NCBI GenBank assembly: GCA_963774155.1
Contig: CAVZDW010000005.1
Span: forward strand, 124,001-188,000
From: DASSUW01 sp963774155
Lineage (GTDB): Bacteria > Actinomycetota > Thermoleophilia > Solirubrobacterales > Solirubrobacteraceae
Direction: 5' to 3'
DNA: 64,000 bases
Part shown: one piece after another, positions 8,573 to 17,699 of the stretch
Position numbering within the stretch: position 1 is the stretch's first letter
How the letters are laid out: each line of letters opens with the position of its first letter
Program-made: the position numbers and the translations under genes
The notes under the pieces: generated by a model
Seen by the model: only the letters and a program-made list of their open reading frames with translations
Databases searched by the model: none
What the model was told of the DNA's origin: nothing

Positions 8573-9348
8573 CCCTCCTCGCGAGCTTCAAGCGGCTGCA
8601 CCCGGCGTACAAGACGGTCATCTCGCTGGTCGCCCCGATCGGGACGGTCATCGCCACGCTGCTGGCCCTCAACGTCATCCAGCCGTTCGGCGCGGACGCG
8701 CTGGCGGCGAGCGCCGACCGCACGGCGGAGGCGGCCACGGCGGCCGTCAACCTCCGCTACGAGACCGACGACGGGGTGGCGTTCCGCGCCGACGGCGACT
8801 TCGACTACCGCGCCGACCGCGGCAGCCTGCGCTACGACTTCAGCGGCACGGAGGGGGCCGGCGATCTGCGCGGCATCGAGGCCGTGTTCGCCGGGCGGGA
8901 GGTCTACCTCCGGCTGGCGGGAGGCCAGAAGTGGATCCACGCCGACCTCGACGCCGCCGGCGAGCAGCTCGCCGACTTCGCCGAGGCCGACGGTGACGAA
9001 CCGCCCGCGGCGCTCGCGCCGATCCAGGACCTCGGCCTCAACGACCCGTCCCAGGTCCTCGCGTCGCTGCGCCGCGCGAGCGAGGTCTCCGAGCAGGGCG
9101 AGGAGACCATCTTCGGCGTGGCCACGACCCGCTACGGCGCCACCATCGAGCCGCAGCAGGAGGGCGAGCAGCGGCTGGCCGTGACCGCCTGGATCGACGG
9201 CTCCGGCCTCATCCGCCGGCTCGCGCTCGAAGGCGAGGCCTTCACGATGACCATGGAGTTCACCGAGTTCGGCAAGCCCGTCGACGTTGAGACCCCGGCG
9301 CCTGGCGACGTCCGGGAGCTGCAGGAGGTCCTCCAGAGCCTCACCTAG
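8569..9348 (+). CDS. Membrane-anchored extracytoplasmic protein (LppX/LprG-like fold suspected)
   Basis: 259 residues. GTG start overlaps the previous stop (GTGA), so translation is coupled to the RTX protein. One N-terminal transmembrane helix (VISLVAPIGTVIATLLAL, residues 18-35) anchors a soluble domain outside the cell. Alternating beta strands (GSLRYDFSG, EVYLRLAGGQKWIHADL) and the C-terminal AVTAWIDGSGLIRRLAL resemble the LppX/LprAFG lipoprotein group, but without a lipobox. Exact role unknown; partner of the RTX protein by position. Confidence 0.75.
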   Translation: MTLLASFKRLHPAYKTVISLVAPIGTVIATLLALNVIQPFGADALAASADRTAEAATAAVNLRYETDDGVAFRADGDFDYRADRGSLRYDFSGTEGAGDLRGIEAVFAGREVYLRLAGGQKWIHADLDAAGEQLADFAEADGDEPPAALAPIQDLGLNDPSQVLASLRRASEVSEQGEETIFGVATTRYGATIEPQQEGEQRLAVTAWIDGSGLIRRLALEGEAFTMTMEFTEFGKPVDVETPAPGDVRELQEVLQSLT

Positions 9349-11168
9349 CCCGCCGGGTCGACGACTCCCTCCTCGACCCAGCTGAAGCGCCCGGCGAGCA
9401 CGCCCTGCGCGAGCGCGTAGGCGTCCGTGTCGTCGTTGTCGAAGAGCTGGTCGAAGAGCGCCTCGGCGCGCCGCCGCGCCTGGCGGCAGAACAGGTCGGC
9501 CAGCTCGGTCGCCTCGGCCGCGCGCTGCGGGTGCTCGCGCCGCAGCGTGTCGGCGTAGACCACGGCCGACGAGATGGCGAACAGCTCGGCGCCGATGTCC
9601 ACGATGCGCCCGAGCACGGCCTGCCGCTTCTCCAGCCCGGCCTGCCAGCGGCCCATGGCGTAGAAGGTCGACCGGGCCAGCTTGCGCGAGCCGCGCTCCA
9701 CGAAGCGCAGGTGCCGGCCAGCTCGCCGAGCTCCTCGAACGACCCGGGCCGCATGCCCTCGCCGACGGCGAGCTGGGCAGCCAGCGGGCGTAGAAGGCGC
9801 CCGCTCGACCGCGGAGCGAGCCTTGGCGCGCAGGTCGCCGTCGCCCTCCAGCAGCTCGCCGGCGACCTGGAGGTGCTGGTCGACCGCCTCGCGCGCGATC
9901 GCCAGGTGCATGATCTCGGTCGAGCCCTCGAAGATCCGGTTGATCCGCATGTCGCGCATCGCCTGCTCGACCGGGACCGGCCGCTCGCCGCGGGCCTTCA
10001 GCGACTCGGCGGTCTCGTAGCCGCGGCCGCCGCGGACCTGCATCAGCTCGTCCACGACCTGCCAGCCGAGCTCGGACGCGTAGAGCTTGGCGATCGCGGC
10101 CTCGATGCGGATGTCGTTGCGCTTGTCGTCGGCCATCCGGGAGGCGACGTCGAGCATCGCCTCGAGCCCGAAGGCGCTGGCGGTGATGAAGGCGACCTTC
10201 TGGGCCACGGCGTCGTGCTTGCCGACCGGCTGGCCCCACTGGACCCGCTCCGCCGCCCACTCGCGGGCCACCTTGGTCGCCCACTTGGCCGTGCCGACGC
10301 AGATCGCCGGCAGCGCGAGCCGGCCGGTGTTCAGCGTCGTCAGCGCGACCTTGAGGCCCTGGCCCTCGCGTGCGATGACGTTCTCGCTCGGCACGAACAC
10401 GTTCTCCAGGCGGGTCTGCGAGTTCTCGATCCCGCGCAGGCCCATGAACGCGTTGCGGTGCTCCACGGTCACGCCCTCGCTGTCGTACGGCAGGACGAAC
10501 GCGGTGATGCCCTTCTCGGGCACCTTGGCCATGACCACGACGATGTCGGCGATCGCCCCGTTGGTCGCCCACAGCTTCACCCCGTTGAGCCGGTAGCCGC
10601 CTTCGACCGGCTCGGCCGTGGCGCCCAGCCGCGCCGGGTCCGAGCCGACGTCCGGCTCGGTCAGGAGGAACGCCGAGATGTGGTCGCGGGCGACGAGCGG
10701 CAGCCAGCGCTGCTTCTGCTCCTCGGTGCCGAAGAGGAGCAGCGGCTCGGCGACGCCGATCGACTGGTGGGCCGAGAGCAGCGTCGACAGCGACGCGTGC
10801 ATCGACCCCGCCAGCGCCAGGGCGCGGTTGTAGTAGACCTGTGAGAGCCCGAGCCCGCCGTACTCCTCGGGCACCTTCATGCCCAGCGCGCCGAGCGCCT
10901 TGAGCCCGTCGATCACCGCGTCCGGGATACGGGCGTCGCGCTCGATCTCGAGCGGGTCGACGGACTCCACGAGGAACGCCCGCAGGCGCTCGAGGAACCG
11001 CTCGCCGCGCTCGACGGCCGAGGCGTCGAGCTGCGGCTGCGGATGGATCAGGTCGAGCCGCAGGCGGCCGAGGAAGAGGTCCTTGCCGAAACTCGGCCGG
11101 GACCACTCGCCCTCGCGGGCTTCCTCGGCGACCTTGCGGGCTTCACGTTCGCTTATCTGCGTGGCCAT
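9345..11168 (-). CDS. Acyl-CoA dehydrogenase, long form (VLCAD/ACAD9-like)
   Basis: About 607 residues, longer than the usual 380-400 and like the two-part VLCAD/ACAD9 class with an extra C-terminal helical domain. FAD-dependent first step of fatty acid beta-oxidation. Signatures: AFLLTEPDVGSDPARL and LWATNGAIADI around the FAD site, a RIFEGSTEIMHLAIAR block near residue 430 that normally contains the catalytic Glu. Between about 9720 and 9802 three one-base losses put residues 455-500 in wrong frames; restoring three bases gives GAFYARWL, VGEGMRPGSFEELGELAG and HLRFVERGSRKL, so the gene is probably intact in the organism. Stand-alone, with no other beta-oxidation gene nearby. Confidence 0.9.
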   Translation of the reverse strand: MATQISEREARKVAEEAREGEWSRPSFGKDLFLGRLRLDLIHPQPQLDASAVERGERFLERLRAFLVESVDPLEIERDARIPDAVIDGLKALGALGMKVPEEYGGLGLSQVYYNRALALAGSMHASLSTLLSAHQSIGVAEPLLLFGTEEQKQRWLPLVARDHISAFLLTEPDVGSDPARLGATAEPVEGGYRLNGVKLWATNGAIADIVVVMAKVPEKGITAFVLPYDSEGVTVEHRNAFMGLRGIENSQTRLENVFVPSENVIAREGQGLKVALTTLNTGRLALPAICVGTAKWATKVAREWAAERVQWGQPVGKHDAVAQKVAFITASAFGLEAMLDVASRMADDKRNDIRIEAAIAKLYASELGWQVVDELMQVRGGRGYETAESLKARGERPVPVEQAMRDMRINRIFEGSTEIMHLAIAREAVDQHLQVAGELLEGDGDLRAKARSAVERAPSTPAGCPARRRRGHAARVVRGARRAGRHLRFVERGSRKLARSTFYAMGRWQAGLEKRQAVLGRIVDIGAELFAISSAVVYADTLRREHPQRAAEATELADLFCRQARRRAEALFDQLFDNDDTDAYALAQGVLAGRFSWVEEGVVDPAG

Positions 11169-11177
11169 ACATGGCTG

Positions 11178-14030
11178 TTACCCCGGTGGCGCCGCGAAGT
11201 AGATCGTGGGGTCGCCCTGCTTGAGCCAGATCTCCGGATGGTCGAGCGGCACGAACGACCGGTCGCCGGCCAGGTCACGCGAGTCCGGCACGCTGTCGCC
11301 GCTCGGCTTGTGGAGGATGAACCCGAGCGGCTTCGTGTCGTCGGCGATCGGGATCCTGAAGACCGCCCCGAACCCGTCGAGGTCCGGCTCGCGGTCCCAG
11401 GGGTCGCTCCACTGGATGGTGAGGTCCGTGGCGCCGCCGAAGAAGTGGACGCCCCAGGAGTCGGGGCCGCCGGGCGGGCCGTAGTCGCCGGCGGGCCGGT
11501 TGTAGTGGATGACCGCGGTGGTGACCCGCGTCTGCACGATCGTCACCGTGCGCGGCTCGCTCGTCACCGTCCTGCCCGGCGCATAGGTCAGCACCGCGCG
11601 GTACGTGACGCTCGCGCCGTCCGGCAGGCTCGACGTGTCGTCGAACACGGTGTAGACGGGCGACGAGCTGTCGGTGCCGACCGCCGTGAACGCCCCGCCG
11701 TTGACCGAGCGCTGGACCGTCACGGAGTACTGCGGGTGGTCGGGCGTGGCGATGGCGCGGACCTCCACGGTCCCGCGCGTTCGGCCGCCCGCGGCCGGCG
11801 CCTCCAGCACGATCGACGGCGGTGCGATGGTCGAGCTGCGGACGGCGCTCGAGCGCGTGTGGTGTGCGTTGTCGAGCACGATCGCGCGGTACTGCACCCG
11901 CGTCCCGGGCGCGATGTCGGCGACGTCGTGGAACACGCGGTACGGCGCGTTGTCGTCCGTGCCGATGTCGCGCCACGACCCGTTGCCGGCCTTGGCCAGG
12001 AACGTCACCTCGGCGAACGCGTCGCTTCCGAGGTTGGCCCGCACCTCCAGGCGGTTGCGCCCGTCGGCCGGCACGTCGAGCGAGACGGACGGCGCGGACC
12101 GGCTGCGCGGGATGCGCTCCTTCGCCTTGTAGACGACGGTCGAGAGCGCCGGGAGCGTCACGCTGAGGCTTCGGCCGCTCGAGAGCCGCTCGGGCCCGGG
12201 GCCGTAGACCTTCTCCCAGCGACTGTCGCGGACGTAGGTCGGGATCGACGCCGAAGCGGTCGTCTCGGCGTTGTTGAGCGCGACGACGTACTCGCGCTGG
12301 TGCTTGCGGCTGACGCGCGAGAACGCGTAGACGCCCGGGCCGGCGGCGGAGAACCGGTGCTGCTGCGCGCCGTCGCGCAACGCGCGGTGGTCCTGGGTCA
12401 GCTCGGCGAGCTCTGCGAGCTTGCGGTAGAGCGGATGCCCCGGGTCGAAGTTGTCGTCCATCGGCGTCTCGTCGGAGCCGATGTTGTTGTTGTTCCCGGC
12501 GCCGTCGTCACCCGGGATGGGGTCGCTGAGGTTGTTGTACTGCGGCGACTGCGACGGGAACATGTCCTGCCGCGCGTCCTGGTCGCCGCCCGCGCCGGTG
12601 AAGCCCTGCTCGTCGCCGTAGTAGACGACCGGGTTGCCGCGCGAGAAGTACATGAGCTCGTGCGCGAGGCGATCGCGGGCCAGCAGCTCGGTCTCGGTCG
12701 CGCCCGGGTTGGCGTTGCGGACGAACATGCCGACGCGTCCGCGGTCGTGGTTCCCGAGGAAGGTCGGGAGGTTGTAGACGTTCGAGTCGCCGTCCGTGTA
12801 CCAGTCGTCCTTGACGAAGAAGTCGCGCAGCAGGTCGGTCGACTGCGACTCGGCGGCGAAGTCCATGGCCGACATCTGGAAGAGGAAGTCGAGGACGCCC
12901 TGCACCTTGTCGTGCGTCGGATAGTGGGAGACGAGCTCGTGGCTGAAGTCCTCCGCGACCTCGCCGAACATGTAGAAGTCGCGGATGCCCTGCGACCGCG
13001 CGTAGCTCTCCATCACCGGCGCGAACTTCTGCCAGAACGCGTCGTCGACGTGCTTCATGGTGTCCATGCGGAACCCGTCGACGCGGAACTCGCGGATCCA
13101 GAACTTGTAGATGTCGATCATCCCGTTCACGACACGGGGGTTCTCCGTGAACAGGTCGTCGAGCCCGAAGAAGTCGCCGTACTGGGAGTTCTCGCCGACG
13201 AAGGTCGTGTTCCCGCGGTTGTGGTAGAGCTCGACGTCGTTGAGCCAGGCCGGGACCTTGACGTTCTGCTCGTTCAGCGGGTACGGCGGCGTCCCGTTCG
13301 GCACGCACGGGTGGTAGGGGAAGCTGCGGAGCGGGCCGGAGGGCGGGCACGGGGGCTGCCCGGTCGGCGCGAGCGCCGGGAACGTGCTCGTGCCGGCGAA
13401 GTCGCGGTCGTCGAACACCGTGCCGGCGGCGGTGCGGTAGGGGTACTGATCCTTGGAGATGTACGTCGGAGCGGGACCCTCGCCGTAGCGGATGACGTCG
13501 GCCGTGTGGTTGGTGATGACGTCGAAGTAGACCTTCATCCCGAGCCGATGGGAGTCGCGGATGAGCGCTCGCAGATCGTCGTTGGTGCCCAGGTGCGGGT
13601 CGATCTGCGTGAAGTCGGTGATCCAGTAGCCGTGGTAGCCGGACGACGGGAAGCCGTTGTTGTCCTGGACCGGCTTGTTCTTGAAGCTCGGCGTCAACCA
13701 GATGGCGGTGGTGCCCAGCTGCTTGATGTAGCCGAGCTTGTTGCGGAGCCCTTGCAGGTCGCCGCCGTGGTACCAGCCCTTGCCGGTCGGGTCGAAGCCC
13801 GACTGGCCCTCGCTCTTGCCGGGCGGGAAGCCGCCGTGGTCGTTCGCCGCGGTCCCGTTCTGGAAGCGGTCGGCCATCACGAAGTAGAAGTTCTGGTCGG
13901 TCACCGCCCCGCGCAGGCTGTGGCGGGCATCGTCGCTCCCATGACGATCGCCGCCCGCCCATGCCGGTGTTGCGACGACGGCGAAGAGCATGCCGACGAC
14001 GAGAGCGAGAACCGTGCGCGAACCGGACAT
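11178..14030 (-). CDS. Secreted alpha-amylase (GH13) with C-terminal Ig-like and pullulanase-associated domains
   Basis: 950 residues. Signal peptide 1-25 (cut after AWA). GH13 barrel from about 45 to 640: NFYFVMADRFQNG, DVITNHTAD, nucleophile Asp in DGFRMDTMKH, acid/base Glu in FMFGEVAED, third Asp in FLGNHDRGR, all present, so an active retaining glucosidase is expected, acting on starch or related alpha-glucans outside the cell. A beta-sandwich C domain follows, then two Ig/FN3-like modules and a final PUD/CBM41-like domain (residues about 830-945, IHYNRPAGDYGPPGGPDSWG, FILHKPSGD) that binds alpha-glucan. Good ribosome binding site GGGGGAGG before ATG 14030. Confidence 0.92.
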   Translation of the reverse strand: MSGSRTVLALVVGMLFAVVATPAWAGGDRHGSDDARHSLRGAVTDQNFYFVMADRFQNGTAANDHGGFPPGKSEGQSGFDPTGKGWYHGGDLQGLRNKLGYIKQLGTTAIWLTPSFKNKPVQDNNGFPSSGYHGYWITDFTQIDPHLGTNDDLRALIRDSHRLGMKVYFDVITNHTADVIRYGEGPAPTYISKDQYPYRTAAGTVFDDRDFAGTSTFPALAPTGQPPCPPSGPLRSFPYHPCVPNGTPPYPLNEQNVKVPAWLNDVELYHNRGNTTFVGENSQYGDFFGLDDLFTENPRVVNGMIDIYKFWIREFRVDGFRMDTMKHVDDAFWQKFAPVMESYARSQGIRDFYMFGEVAEDFSHELVSHYPTHDKVQGVLDFLFQMSAMDFAAESQSTDLLRDFFVKDDWYTDGDSNVYNLPTFLGNHDRGRVGMFVRNANPGATETELLARDRLAHELMYFSRGNPVVYYGDEQGFTGAGGDQDARQDMFPSQSPQYNNLSDPIPGDDGAGNNNNIGSDETPMDDNFDPGHPLYRKLAELAELTQDHRALRDGAQQHRFSAAGPGVYAFSRVSRKHQREYVVALNNAETTASASIPTYVRDSRWEKVYGPGPERLSSGRSLSVTLPALSTVVYKAKERIPRSRSAPSVSLDVPADGRNRLEVRANLGSDAFAEVTFLAKAGNGSWRDIGTDDNAPYRVFHDVADIAPGTRVQYRAIVLDNAHHTRSSAVRSSTIAPPSIVLEAPAAGGRTRGTVEVRAIATPDHPQYSVTVQRSVNGGAFTAVGTDSSSPVYTVFDDTSSLPDGASVTYRAVLTYAPGRTVTSEPRTVTIVQTRVTTAVIHYNRPAGDYGPPGGPDSWGVHFFGGATDLTIQWSDPWDREPDLDGFGAVFRIPIADDTKPLGFILHKPSGDSVPDSRDLAGDRSFVPLDHPEIWLKQGDPTIYFAAPPG

Positions 14031-14060
14031 ACATCCTCCCCCTTGGTTGCGGGCCCGATC

Positions 14061-14804
14061 CTACTTCAGCTCGGTACGGCGCAAACGCGCCAACCCGATC
14101 GCCAGCACGACGCCGACCCAGAGGCCCGAGGCCGTGGCCAGCTGAGCCCAGTCCGTCCCGCTCATGTCGCCCTCGACGAGCGCCATCATCGGGCGGCTGA
14201 GGTCGAGCCAGTTGGCCGGCTTGTCGAGCGCGGCGATCGTCTCGCCGAGGATCGACCAGCCGATGGGGATCACGAAGTACATGACGATGGCGAGCGGTGA
14301 GCTCATGAAGGCCAGGCCGAACGCGACGCCGCCGAGCATGCCGATCAGGTCGTAGAGCGCGTAGCGGCCGAGCTCGCCGAGGCTCAGGCTCCAGTCGCCG
14401 CCGACGATGACGTTGCCGATCGCGGCGATGAGGAGGCCGGCCGCCACCGCGCAGAGCGCGAGCAGGGTGGCGCCGATGACCTTGGCCACGACCACCCGCT
14501 CGCGCTGGGGGACGAGCGCGAACGTGGTCAGCCCCGTGCGCTGCGACCACTCGCTGGTCACGAGCAGGATCCCGAGCACCGGGAGCAGGAGCGACATGAT
14601 CTCGGCGGTCGAGCGGAACAGCGGCGCCAGATGCGCCTCGTCCTCGGTGCCGAAGACGAGCTGGAGCGTGACGACGGCGGCCGCCAGCAGGGCGACGACG
14701 AGCAGCAGCCAGAAGCCGGCGCGCGTGTCGGCCGACTTGCGCAGCTCGACGCCGGCCAGCCGGGGAATGCTGGGGCGGGACAGGGCGGGTGCGGTCGCGC
14801 TCAT
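14061..14804 (-). CDS. ABC-2 type exporter, permease subunit
   Basis: 247 residues with about six transmembrane helices and the ABC-2 layout (large first loop, EWSQRTGLTTFALVPQR motif before helix 3). Forms the membrane half of an exporter with the ATPase encoded just upstream; the ATG overlaps the ATPase stop by 4 nt (ATGA), so the two are co-translated. Substrate unknown; the neighbouring DesK/NarL-type pair suggests a cell-envelope or antibiotic stress exporter. Confidence 0.85.
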   Translation of the reverse strand: MSATAPALSRPSIPRLAGVELRKSADTRAGFWLLLVVALLAAAVVTLQLVFGTEDEAHLAPLFRSTAEIMSLLLPVLGILLVTSEWSQRTGLTTFALVPQRERVVVAKVIGATLLALCAVAAGLLIAAIGNVIVGGDWSLSLGELGRYALYDLIGMLGGVAFGLAFMSSPLAIVMYFVIPIGWSILGETIAALDKPANWLDLSRPMMALVEGDMSGTDWAQLATASGLWVGVVLAIGLARLRRTELK

Positions 14805-15700
14805 GAGATCAGGGCCTCCTCGCGGCCGGATGAGGTCAGGGAGAGGAAGAGCTCCTCGAGGCCGCCGGTGTCGGCGGGCCGGAGCTCGGTGAGGACGACG
14901 CCGGCGGCCAGCGCGGCGCGGCCGACGGCCTCCGCGTCGGCCTCCACGAGCAGCGCGCCGTCGGCGCCCGGCGTGGCGGTCATCCCGGCATCGGCGAGCG
15001 CCTGGTGCAGCGCGCCCTGGTCGAGCCCGCGGACGATCACGCCGGTGGCGGCGAGGAGCTCGGCCTGGCTGCCCTGGGCGACGATCTTGCCGTGGCCGAT
15101 GACCACGAGCTGGTCGGCCACCGCCTCGATCTCGCGCAGGAGGTGCGAGGACAGCAGGACGGTTCCGGCGCGGTCGGCGAAGTCGCGCAGCAGGCGGCGC
15201 ATCCAGGCGATGCCCTCGGGATCGAGGCCGTTGGCGGGCTCGTCGAGGATCAGCACCTTCGGGTCGCCGATCAGCGCCTGGGCGATGCCCAGCCGCTGGC
15301 GCATGCCGAGCGAGTAGTTGCCCACGCGCTTGCGGGCGGCCGAGCCGGAGAGCCCGACGTACTCGAGCAGCTCGTCGACCCGCTTGGTCTCGACGCCGAG
15401 GATCTTCGCGCTCAGCGTGAGCGCCTCGCGGCCGGAGCGGCCCGAGTGCTGGGCCGAGGCGTCGAGCAGGACGCCGACCTCGCGGCCCGGGTTGGGGAGG
15501 CTGCGGTAGGTCGTCTCGAGCACGTTCGCGGTGCCCGCGTTCGGCGTCGTGAGCCCGCAGATCATGCGCAGGGTCGTGGACTTGCCGGCTCCGTTTGGCC
15601 CGAGGAAGCCGGTGACGGTGCCTGGCTCGCAGCGGAAGGAGATGTCGTCGACCGCCAGCTGGCGGCCGTAGCGCTTGGTCAGATGCTCGACGGCGATCAT
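14801..15700 (-). CDS. ABC transporter ATP-binding protein
   Basis: About 299 residues. Walker A GPNGAGKST, Q-loop, signature NYSLGMRQRLGIAQAL, Walker B VLILDEPANGLDP, H-loop SSHLLREIE, plus the 80-residue C-terminal extension common in drug exporters. Energises the ABC-2 permease that follows. Start ATG 15700 (MIAVEHLTKRYG) fits the family; a longer frame to 15766 adds an unlikely N-terminus. Divergent from the kinase gene over about 130 bp that may hold both promoters. Confidence 0.88.
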   Translation of the reverse strand: MIAVEHLTKRYGRQLAVDDISFRCEPGTVTGFLGPNGAGKSTTLRMICGLTTPNAGTANVLETTYRSLPNPGREVGVLLDASAQHSGRSGREALTLSAKILGVETKRVDELLEYVGLSGSAARKRVGNYSLGMRQRLGIAQALIGDPKVLILDEPANGLDPEGIAWMRRLLRDFADRAGTVLLSSHLLREIEAVADQLVVIGHGKIVAQGSQAELLAATGVIVRGLDQGALHQALADAGMTATPGADGALLVEADAEAVGRAALAAGVVLTELRPADTGGLEELFLSLTSSGREEALIS

Positions 15701-15817
15701 GGGATCACTGTCGACGCGCCGGGGCGTGGCGTCCATCCGCCGAACGGAGAAACCGGGACCGACCAAGGTCGATGGCGGCGCCGACTTTCGGCGGCTGCCC
15801 GCGCGCGTGACGGGCCC

Positions 15818-15823
15818 TACGCT
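15818..15823 (+). promoter_or_regulatory. -10 box (TACGCT) for the sensor kinase operon
   Basis: TACGCT ends 9 nt before ATG 15833 with no ribosome binding site between; leaderless layout. Confidence 0.35.
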
Positions 15824-15832
15824 TCATCTCGG

Positions 15833-17041
15833 ATGACCGTCGAGCTGGAGCACCCACGCCTGCTGCCGGGCGTCCTCGTGCCCGATCCGGACCGCGATCC
15901 GCGGCGCCGCACGACGCGCGACTGGATCGTCGACATCACCTGCATCCTCGTCGCGCTGACGGTCGGCTTCCTCCTGTTCGCCGAGGGCCACGACCGGATG
16001 AGCGACGAGCTGCAGTTCTACGACCTCGTCGGCGGAGCGGTCGCCTCCCTGGCGCTCTTGTGGCGGCGGCGCTGGCCGGTCGGCGTCGCGCTCTTCATCG
16101 CGGTCATCACCACGTACTCGACGTCGGCGGCGATCGCCGGGGCGATCGCCCTCTTCACCGTCGCCGTCCACCGGCGCGCGATCATCGCGGTCGGCCTCGC
16201 CGCGCTGACCCTCGCGACCGTCCCGATCTACCTCGCGATCCAGCCCGACGACGACGTGCCGTACTGGGTCACGTACCTGATCGGGATCCTGGCTTCCGGC
16301 GCCGTGATCGCGTGGGGCATGTTCGTGCGGTCGCGGCGCCAGCTGGTGCTCTCCCTGCGCGATCGCGCCGAGCGCGCCGAGGCCGAGCAGCAGCTGCGGG
16401 TGGAGCAGGCCCGCCAGCACGAGCGGGCGCGGATCGCGCGCGAGATGCACGACGTGCTCGCCCACCGGATCTCGCTCCTCAGCCTGCACGCGGGCGCGCT
16501 CGAGTTCCGGCCCGACGCGCCGCCCGACGAGGTCGCCCGCGCGGCGGGCGTGATCCGGGCCAGCGCGCACGAGGCGCTCGAGGATCTGCGGACGGTGATC
16601 GGGGTGCTGCGGGAGAGCGAGGACGGCGACCATCCCGAGCGCCCGCAGCCGACGCTGGCCGACCTCGAGGCGCTGATCGGCGAGTCGCGCGCCGCGGGCA
16701 TGCAGGTCCGCTACGACCCGCGGCTGATCGACGCGTCCGCCGTGCCCGCGGGCGCCGGCCGCAACGCGTACCGGATCGTCCAGGAGGGCCTGACCAACGC
16801 GCGCAAGCACGCGCAGGGCGCGGCCGTCGAGGTGACGGTCGACGGCGCCGAGGGCGACGGCCTGGTCATCGAGGTGCGCAACCGGCTCCCGGTCGGGGTC
16901 GGCGCCGCGGCGATCCCGGGCACCGGCTCGGGCATCGTCGGGCTCACGGAGCGCGCGGCGCTGGCCGGCGGCCGGCTCGAGCACGGCCGCACCGCGGCGG
17001 GCGACTTCCGGCTCTGGGCGTGGCTGCCGTGGCCGGCGTGA
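15833..17041 (+). CDS. DesK/NarL-type sensor histidine kinase
   Basis: 402 residues. Four or five transmembrane helices in residues 30-175 form a membrane sensor with little outside loop. HisKA_3 dimerisation domain follows with the phospho-acceptor His in ARIAREMHDVLAHRISLL, then HATPase with N-box RIVQEGLTNARKHA and G-box GSGIVGLTERAALAGG. Autophosphorylates and passes phosphate to the response regulator whose GTG start overlaps the kinase stop (GTGA). Divergent from an ABC-2 exporter, its likely target by context. Confidence 0.9.
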   Translation: MTVELEHPRLLPGVLVPDPDRDPRRRTTRDWIVDITCILVALTVGFLLFAEGHDRMSDELQFYDLVGGAVASLALLWRRRWPVGVALFIAVITTYSTSAAIAGAIALFTVAVHRRAIIAVGLAALTLATVPIYLAIQPDDDVPYWVTYLIGILASGAVIAWGMFVRSRRQLVLSLRDRAERAEAEQQLRVEQARQHERARIAREMHDVLAHRISLLSLHAGALEFRPDAPPDEVARAAGVIRASAHEALEDLRTVIGVLRESEDGDHPERPQPTLADLEALIGESRAAGMQVRYDPRLIDASAVPAGAGRNAYRIVQEGLTNARKHAQGAAVEVTVDGAEGDGLVIEVRNRLPVGVGAAAIPGTGSGIVGLTERAALAGGRLEHGRTAAGDFRLWAWLPWPA

Positions 17042-17688
17042 TCCGCGTCCTCGTCGTCGACGACGACGCGCTGGTCCGGGCCGGGCTGTCGATGATGCTG
17101 ACCGGGACCGACGACATCCGCGTGGTGGCCGAGGCGGCCGACGGCGGCGAGGTCCTCTCGGCCGTCGACGCCTACAAGCCCGACCTCGTGCTGATGGACA
17201 TCCGCATGCCCGGCGTCGACGGCCTGACCGCGACCGAGCAGCTGCGGGCCCGCGAGACCGCGCCGCACGTGATCGTCCTCACGACGTTCGATGCCGACGA
17301 CCAGGTCCTGCGCGCCCTGCGCGCCGGCGCGGCCGGCTTCCTGCTCAAGGACACGCCGCCGCCGGAGATCATGCGCGCGATCCGGCTCGTCGTGGCGGGC
17401 GAGGCGATGCTCTCGCCCGCCGTCACCCGGCGGCTGATCGAGCACGTGGCCGACGACGGGCTCGGCGCCCGCCGGACCCGCGCCCGCGGGCTCCTGGAGC
17501 AGCTCACCGACCGCGAGCGCGAGGTCGCGGTGGCGATCGGCCAGGGCAAGTCGAACGCCGACATCGCCGCCGAGCTCTTCATGAGCGTCGCCACGGTCAA
17601 GGCGCACGTCTCACGGCTGCTCACCAAGCTCGAGCTCACCAACCGCGTGCAGATCGCGCTGCTGGCGCACGACGCCGGCGTCACGTAG
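17038..17688 (+). CDS. NarL/LuxR-family response regulator
   Basis: 216 residues from GTG 17038. Receiver domain 1-120: acidic pair VVDDD, phospho-acceptor in LVLMDIRMPGVDG, Thr in IVLTTFD, Lys in FLLKDTPP. GerE/LuxR helix-turn-helix at 150-210 (LTDREREVAVAIGQGKSNADIA). Cognate regulator of the overlapping kinase; the divergent ABC exporter is the probable target. Confidence 0.92.
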   Translation: MIRVLVVDDDALVRAGLSMMLTGTDDIRVVAEAADGGEVLSAVDAYKPDLVLMDIRMPGVDGLTATEQLRARETAPHVIVLTTFDADDQVLRALRAGAAGFLLKDTPPPEIMRAIRLVVAGEAMLSPAVTRRLIEHVADDGLGARRTRARGLLEQLTDREREVAVAIGQGKSNADIAAELFMSVATVKAHVSRLLTKLELTNRVQIALLAHDAGVT

Positions 17689-17699
17689 CGGCCGGGTCC

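Noticed and set aside
7402..11106. A 1234-codon open frame on the minus strand
   Set aside because: It lies antisense to the RTX and membrane-anchored genes and out of frame with the acyl-CoA dehydrogenase. It is Arg/Ala/Gly-rich with no domain; long shadow frames are expected at 70% GC.
11043..14300. A 1085-codon plus-strand open frame opposite the alpha-amylase
   Set aside because: Pure antisense of the amylase gene, with low-complexity Val/Arg/Gly composition.
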